Source: Azophilus sp965220425
GTDB lineage: Bacteria; Pseudomonadota; Gammaproteobacteria; Pseudomonadales; Azotimanducaceae
Reading direction: 5' to 3'
Length of the DNA: 64,000 nucleotides
Assembly: GCA_965220425.1 (NCBI GenBank)
Contig: OZ244830.1
Span: 1,550,001 to 1,614,000, forward strand
In this document: piece by piece, positions 61,116 through 64,000 of the stretch
Numbering within the stretch: the first letter of the stretch is position 1
How the letters are laid out: each line of letters opens with the position of its first letter
Made by a program: the position numbers and the translations under genes
Notes under the pieces: generated by a model
The model's database searches: none
Seen by the model: only the letters and a program-made list of their open reading frames with translations
What the model was told of the DNA's origin: nothing

Positions 61116-61400
61116 TCATCCACGAAGAAGTTTTTCACGTTCGCCATACAACTCCGAAACCGGATAAGTCCTGGTAATCTCGTTAGTTTCAGTGTTTCTT
61201 TCCGCAATAAACCAATAAGAACTGGCCGCATGCAACCACCATTCCCTGACCATGCCCTTCGTATTTGATTCCATGAACAAATAGTCCGCCCACTCTCTAT
61301 CACTACAGGTCTGAGGATCTGGCATATCCAGGACTTCTCCTCCGTATACGAACTCCGAGATATTGCGAACGCCATTCAATGGACATGTCATTAGTTTCAT
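61116..61400 (-). CDS. soxD: Sarcosine oxidase delta subunit, zinc ligands partly lost
   Basis: 94 aa. It matches SoxD along its length (CPLNGVRNISEFVYGGE, DREWADYLFMESNTKG, VREWWLHAASSYWF). Known SoxD binds zinc through CxxC and HxxxC. Here the second Cys of the first pair is Asn9 and the Cys four residues after His57 is Ser61. So at least two of four zinc ligands are missing. Variants of this wording (CPLNGxRNISEF, SSYWFIAER) seem to form a subclass. ATG 61400 lies 2 bp after the soxB stop. Confidence 0.88.
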   Translation of the reverse strand: MKLMTCPLNGVRNISEFVYGGEVLDMPDPQTCSDREWADYLFMESNTKGMVREWWLHAASSYWFIAERNTETNEITRTYPVSELYGEREKLLRG

Positions 61401-61402
61401 AA

Positions 61403-62644
61403 CTAATGCCCCACCGAAGCAGCGCCCCGCTCACCTACTTGCTCGAAACGATAAAAACGCTCCAGTTCGAAAGGCCTGATCAAATCGGGTACGTTGCCAG
61501 TCGCAACGGTCTCCGCCATACGCTTGCCGCATACCGGGGTCGCCTTGAAGCCCCAGGTTCCCCAACCCGCATCGATATAGTAATTTTCGACCGGCGTTAC
61601 GCCCATCACAGGGCTGAAATCCGGGGTCATGTCCGTCATCCCCGCCCATTGTCTGAGCACGCGCAATTTCGCCACAAATGGAAATAGCTCCAACAAGTGC
61701 ATCGCCAGCTCTTCCTTGAACTCAAGCGTCGACCGAGTTGAATATAGTGGGAAAGGATCGGCAGATGCCCCCATCACCAGTTCACCTCGCGACGATTGTG
61801 AGACATATGCGTGTAATGAACTGGAGACAACGATAGGGTCCAGAAAGGGTTTAACAGGTTCTGTAACACAGGCTTGTAATGGAATGGTTTTGATGGGCAA
61901 CTTGATTCCAGCCATCGTCGCGACTACAGAACTCATTCCCGCTACGGCTTGCAGGACATTACCGCACTGAACATCCCCGCGCGATGTACGCACGCCGATA
62001 ACGCGACCATTTTCCATGTTGACGCCGGTCACTTCCGTTTGTGTGTGAATTTCAGCGCCATACTCCGCAGCACGTCTTGCATAACCCCAGGCTACGCCGT
62101 CATGCCGGGCTATTGCTCCCGGTGGATGATACAAAGCACCCAGAATAGGATAGCGGACATTGCTTCCAAGATTGAGTTTCGGACACAGTTTTGCAATCTC
62201 ATCTGGATAAACCAACTCCGAGTCGACACCAAGATGTTTGTTGACTTCAGCACGCCAGCGCGCTGTACTCACGGCGGCATCAGTATGCGCCAGGGTGAAG
62301 TGTCCACGCTCCGAATAGAGCAAGTTGTAATCCAGTTCATAGCTCAGTTCGCGGAACAAGCCGACGGACTCATCATAAAACTTCACGCCTTCTTCGGTGA
62401 GATAATTTGAACGAACTATAGTCGTATTTCGGGCGGTGTTGCCGCCAGCCAGATAGCCTTTCTCAAGTACCGCGACATTGGTAATCCCCCATTCCTTTGC
62501 CAGATAGTACGCCGCCGCCAAACCATGACCGCCGCCGCCGATAACGACAACGTCATAGCAATTTTTGAGATCGGCAGGTTTTGGAAAATGCCGTTGTAAT
62601 TTCGGCTGCCTGTTCAGGCCAAATTTCAGTAACGATAGAGGCAT
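61403..62644 (-). CDS. soxB: Sarcosine oxidase beta subunit family (FAD/FMN flavoprotein)
   Basis: 413 aa. FAD-binding DVVVIGGGGHGLAAAYYLAK near residue 30, and ALYHPPGAIARHDGVAWGYA, which includes the His of the covalent FMN attachment region in SoxB. C-terminal text is VENYYIDAGWGTWGFKATPV. It is the catalytic subunit that oxidises the N-methyl group. No good ribosome site is seen before ATG 62644. Element E lies 53 bp upstream, so the promoter must be within the element or carried over from glnT. Confidence 0.9.
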   Translation of the reverse strand: MPLSLLKFGLNRQPKLQRHFPKPADLKNCYDVVVIGGGGHGLAAAYYLAKEWGITNVAVLEKGYLAGGNTARNTTIVRSNYLTEEGVKFYDESVGLFRELSYELDYNLLYSERGHFTLAHTDAAVSTARWRAEVNKHLGVDSELVYPDEIAKLCPKLNLGSNVRYPILGALYHPPGAIARHDGVAWGYARRAAEYGAEIHTQTEVTGVNMENGRVIGVRTSRGDVQCGNVLQAVAGMSSVVATMAGIKLPIKTIPLQACVTEPVKPFLDPIVVSSSLHAYVSQSSRGELVMGASADPFPLYSTRSTLEFKEELAMHLLELFPFVAKLRVLRQWAGMTDMTPDFSPVMGVTPVENYYIDAGWGTWGFKATPVCGKRMAETVATGNVPDLIRPFELERFYRFEQVGERGAASVGH

Positions 62645-62697
62645 AGGGTTTCGATCAGATCAGAAAATCGAAATCATGCTCTTGAATTTCTTGTCTA

Positions 62698-62986
62698 GCC
62701 CGCATATTGCACCAAGGGCCGCGATGATCGCGTAGGATTTTGCCCGTAGGCGCGTGCTCGCGGGAGCCTTCAGCCGGGGAGCGCGAGGGGGCACCCCTCG
62801 CATAATAAGACTAATCATAGCCACGCCTATGGTGTAGGGAGCATGTGCGCGGATACGGGCAAAAGACCAGCGAGGGCGCGGCAAGCGCAGTTTGTATCCG
62901 GAACAACTTCAGCATATTTGGAAGCAACCGTGAAAAAACAAACAACATTCTATATCTCAATGAGCGGCTTGGTGCAATATGCGGGC
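62698..62986 (+). mobile_element. MITE-like element, copy E
   Basis: 289 bp, the longest copy. It begins GCCCGCATATTGCACCAAGG, ends TTGGTGCAATATGCGGGC and is flanked by CTAG on both sides. An extra insertion in the middle (GCCTTCAGCCGGGGAGCGCG region) also occurs in rearranged form in copy D. The right CTAG overlaps the glnT stop codon. It separates glnT from soxB. Confidence 0.85.
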
Positions 62987-64000
62987 TAGCAATCCAATGT
63001 AGTTTGTCGTTCCCAATCGCTCAGATGAGAAGCATATTCGTTCCACTGGGCAGTCTTGAGCTTTGTATAGGAATCGACCAGTTCACTACCCAATCGTTCT
63101 CGAAGAACCTCACTCTTTTCAAACAGTCGTAGCGCATCCAGTAGATTGGCGGGCAAGAGCTTTGCCGATTCAGCCCTGTGTCCCTGTTCGTACATATCGA
63201 TATGCAGGGGTTCACCTGGGTCACGTTCGTTTTTGATCCCATCGGCACCCGCCGCGGCCACACCTGCCTGCATCAAGTACGGATTCGCGCTGCCATCCAT
63301 CAAGCGCAGCTCAAAACGACCCTCATCAGGGACGCGAATCATATGAGTACGGTTGTTACCTGAATAGGTAACTGTGTTCGGCGACCAGGTTGCGCCCGAC
63401 TTCGTACGTGGCGCGTTGATCCGTTTATAGCTGTTCACCGTGGGGTTGAATAGCGCGCACAAAGCCGTAGCGTTATGCATGATGCCGCCCAGAAAATCAT
63501 AAGCGAGTTTGGAAAGGCCCAAGTCACCGCTTTTGTCAAGAAATAGGTTTTTCTCGCCTGCCATGTCCCATAGTGAGACATGAGAGTGGCACCCGTTACC
63601 TGTCAAGTTGGCAAACGGTTTTGGCATAAACGTAGCCCTGTAGCCATGATTCTCGGCGACTTGTTTAGTCATATATTTGAAAAAGACATGCCGATCCGCT
63701 GTTGTAAGGCAATCATCGTATTCCCAATTCATTTCAAACTGACCATTGGCATCCTCATGATCATTCTGATAAGGATTCCAGCCCAGTTCGAGCATGGCAT
63801 CGCAGATTTCACTCACAACATCATATCGACGCATCAAGGCAGATTGGTCGTAACAAGGTTTTTCCTGAATATCAAAAGGATCCGAGAGATCATTTCCTTG
63901 CGGACTCAATAGAAAATATTCGCATTCAACCCCTGTTTTCATGCGATACCCTGATTTTTCCAGCTTCGCCAACTGACGTTTTAGCGCGATGCGTGGAGAA
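62986..64000 (-). CDS. glnT: Type III (GlnT-like) glutamine synthetase, 5' end outside the window
   Basis: At least 338 codons; the frame is open to base 64000 (SPRIALKRQLAKLEKSGYRM upstream of the TTG at 63972), so the real start lies beyond the edge. Conserved text: KTGVECEYFLLSPQGND, HEDANGQFEMNWEYDD, LTGNGCHSHVSLWD, TYSGNNRTHMIRVPDEGRFE, ending DWERQTTLDC. This is GlnT of the rhizobial type. The related N-methylglutamate-pathway enzyme GmaS (glutamate-methylamine ligase) has the same fold, so either assimilation of ammonia released by sarcosine oxidation or methylamine ligation is possible. The stop TAG is the CTAG at the edge of element E. Confidence 0.88.
   Translation of the reverse strand, partial: SPRIALKRQLAKLEKSGYRMKTGVECEYFLLSPQGNDLSDPFDIQEKPCYDQSALMRRYDVVSEICDAMLELGWNPYQNDHEDANGQFEMNWEYDDCLTTADRHVFFKYMTKQVAENHGYRATFMPKPFANLTGNGCHSHVSLWDMAGEKNLFLDKSGDLGLSKLAYDFLGGIMHNATALCALFNPTVNSYKRINAPRTKSGATWSPNTVTYSGNNRTHMIRVPDEGRFELRLMDGSANPYLMQAGVAAAGADGIKNERDPGEPLHIDMYEQGHRAESAKLLPANLLDALRLFEKSEVLRERLGSELVDSYTKLKTAQWNEYASHLSDWERQTTLDC

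Noticed and set aside
25268..62986. CRISPR array from the recurrent repeats.
   Set aside because: The repeats are 208-289 bp, far apart, have inverted ends and show no regular spacers.

Overview
The window looks like a GC-rich (by eye about 60 percent) chromosome segment of a metabolically versatile heterotrophic proteobacterium, most likely a gammaproteobacterium. This is inferred from gene families, not from a marker gene: two large TonB-dependent receptors, a TPR-sulfotransferase, an RND efflux pair, Asp/Asn hydroxylase, amidases, hydantoinases, heterotetrameric sarcosine oxidase and many VOC, cupin and RidA proteins. No rRNA, tRNA, CRISPR array or phage gene was seen.

Layout. 0.8-6 kb: TetR regulator, cupin-RidA-cupin set, GPH-type transporter, glutathione transferase and VOC protein. 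6-10 kb: a same-strand module of DUF6152 protein, lipoprotein, two DUF6644-like membrane proteins and a diheme cytochrome c, ending in a decapitated LigB-type dioxygenase. 10-14 kb: a sulfatase, then a graveyard of gene pieces (DUF3604, haloalkane dehalogenase, CaiB) that runs into a YdjM-type hydrolase. 14-25 kb: a minus-strand run with PhyH dioxygenase, SAF-domain oxidoreductase, SDR, VOC, RidA and TIGR03084 genes, then two Tat-exported spermidine-dehydrogenase-like flavoproteins and a heme-type membrane protein. 25-38 kb: Asp/Asn hydroxylase between two mobile repeats, MntA/HepT toxin-antitoxin, TPR-sulfotransferase, TonB receptor, two amidases and an alpha/beta hydrolase. 38-43 kb: RND efflux pair. 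43.8-44.4 kb: a candidate double-glycine-leader bacteriocin with a candidate immunity protein. 44.6-54 kb: MFS-hyuA-hyuB, a histidinol-dehydrogenase-like enzyme and a second TonB receptor. 54-57 kb: AbiE toxin-antitoxin and a TetR gene. 57.4-64 kb: a visibly more AT-rich sarcosine oxidase cluster (soxBDAG) with a type III glutamine synthetase.

Two things stand out. First, a family of small non-autonomous mobile elements (five copies of about 208-289 bp plus one stub) has CCCGCAT.../...ATGCGGG ends and sits at CTAG/YTAR sites. Its copies repeatedly abut or replace the 3' ends of genes. Second, the 64-codon minus-strand gene at 44.2-44.4 kb has a textbook class II microcin leader ending in GG and a strong Shine-Dalgarno sequence. 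It is followed by a hairpin and a 72-aa two-helix basic membrane protein. This is the best candidate for an undescribed system in the window.

Genes probably work together in blocks: uptake by TonB receptors and MFS proteins, hydrolysis by amidases, hydantoinases and sulfatase, and oxidation by PhyH, SDR, histidinol-dehydrogenase-like, sarcosine oxidase and SpdH-like enzymes. The many truncated catabolic genes suggest continuing loss or rearrangement of these pathways.
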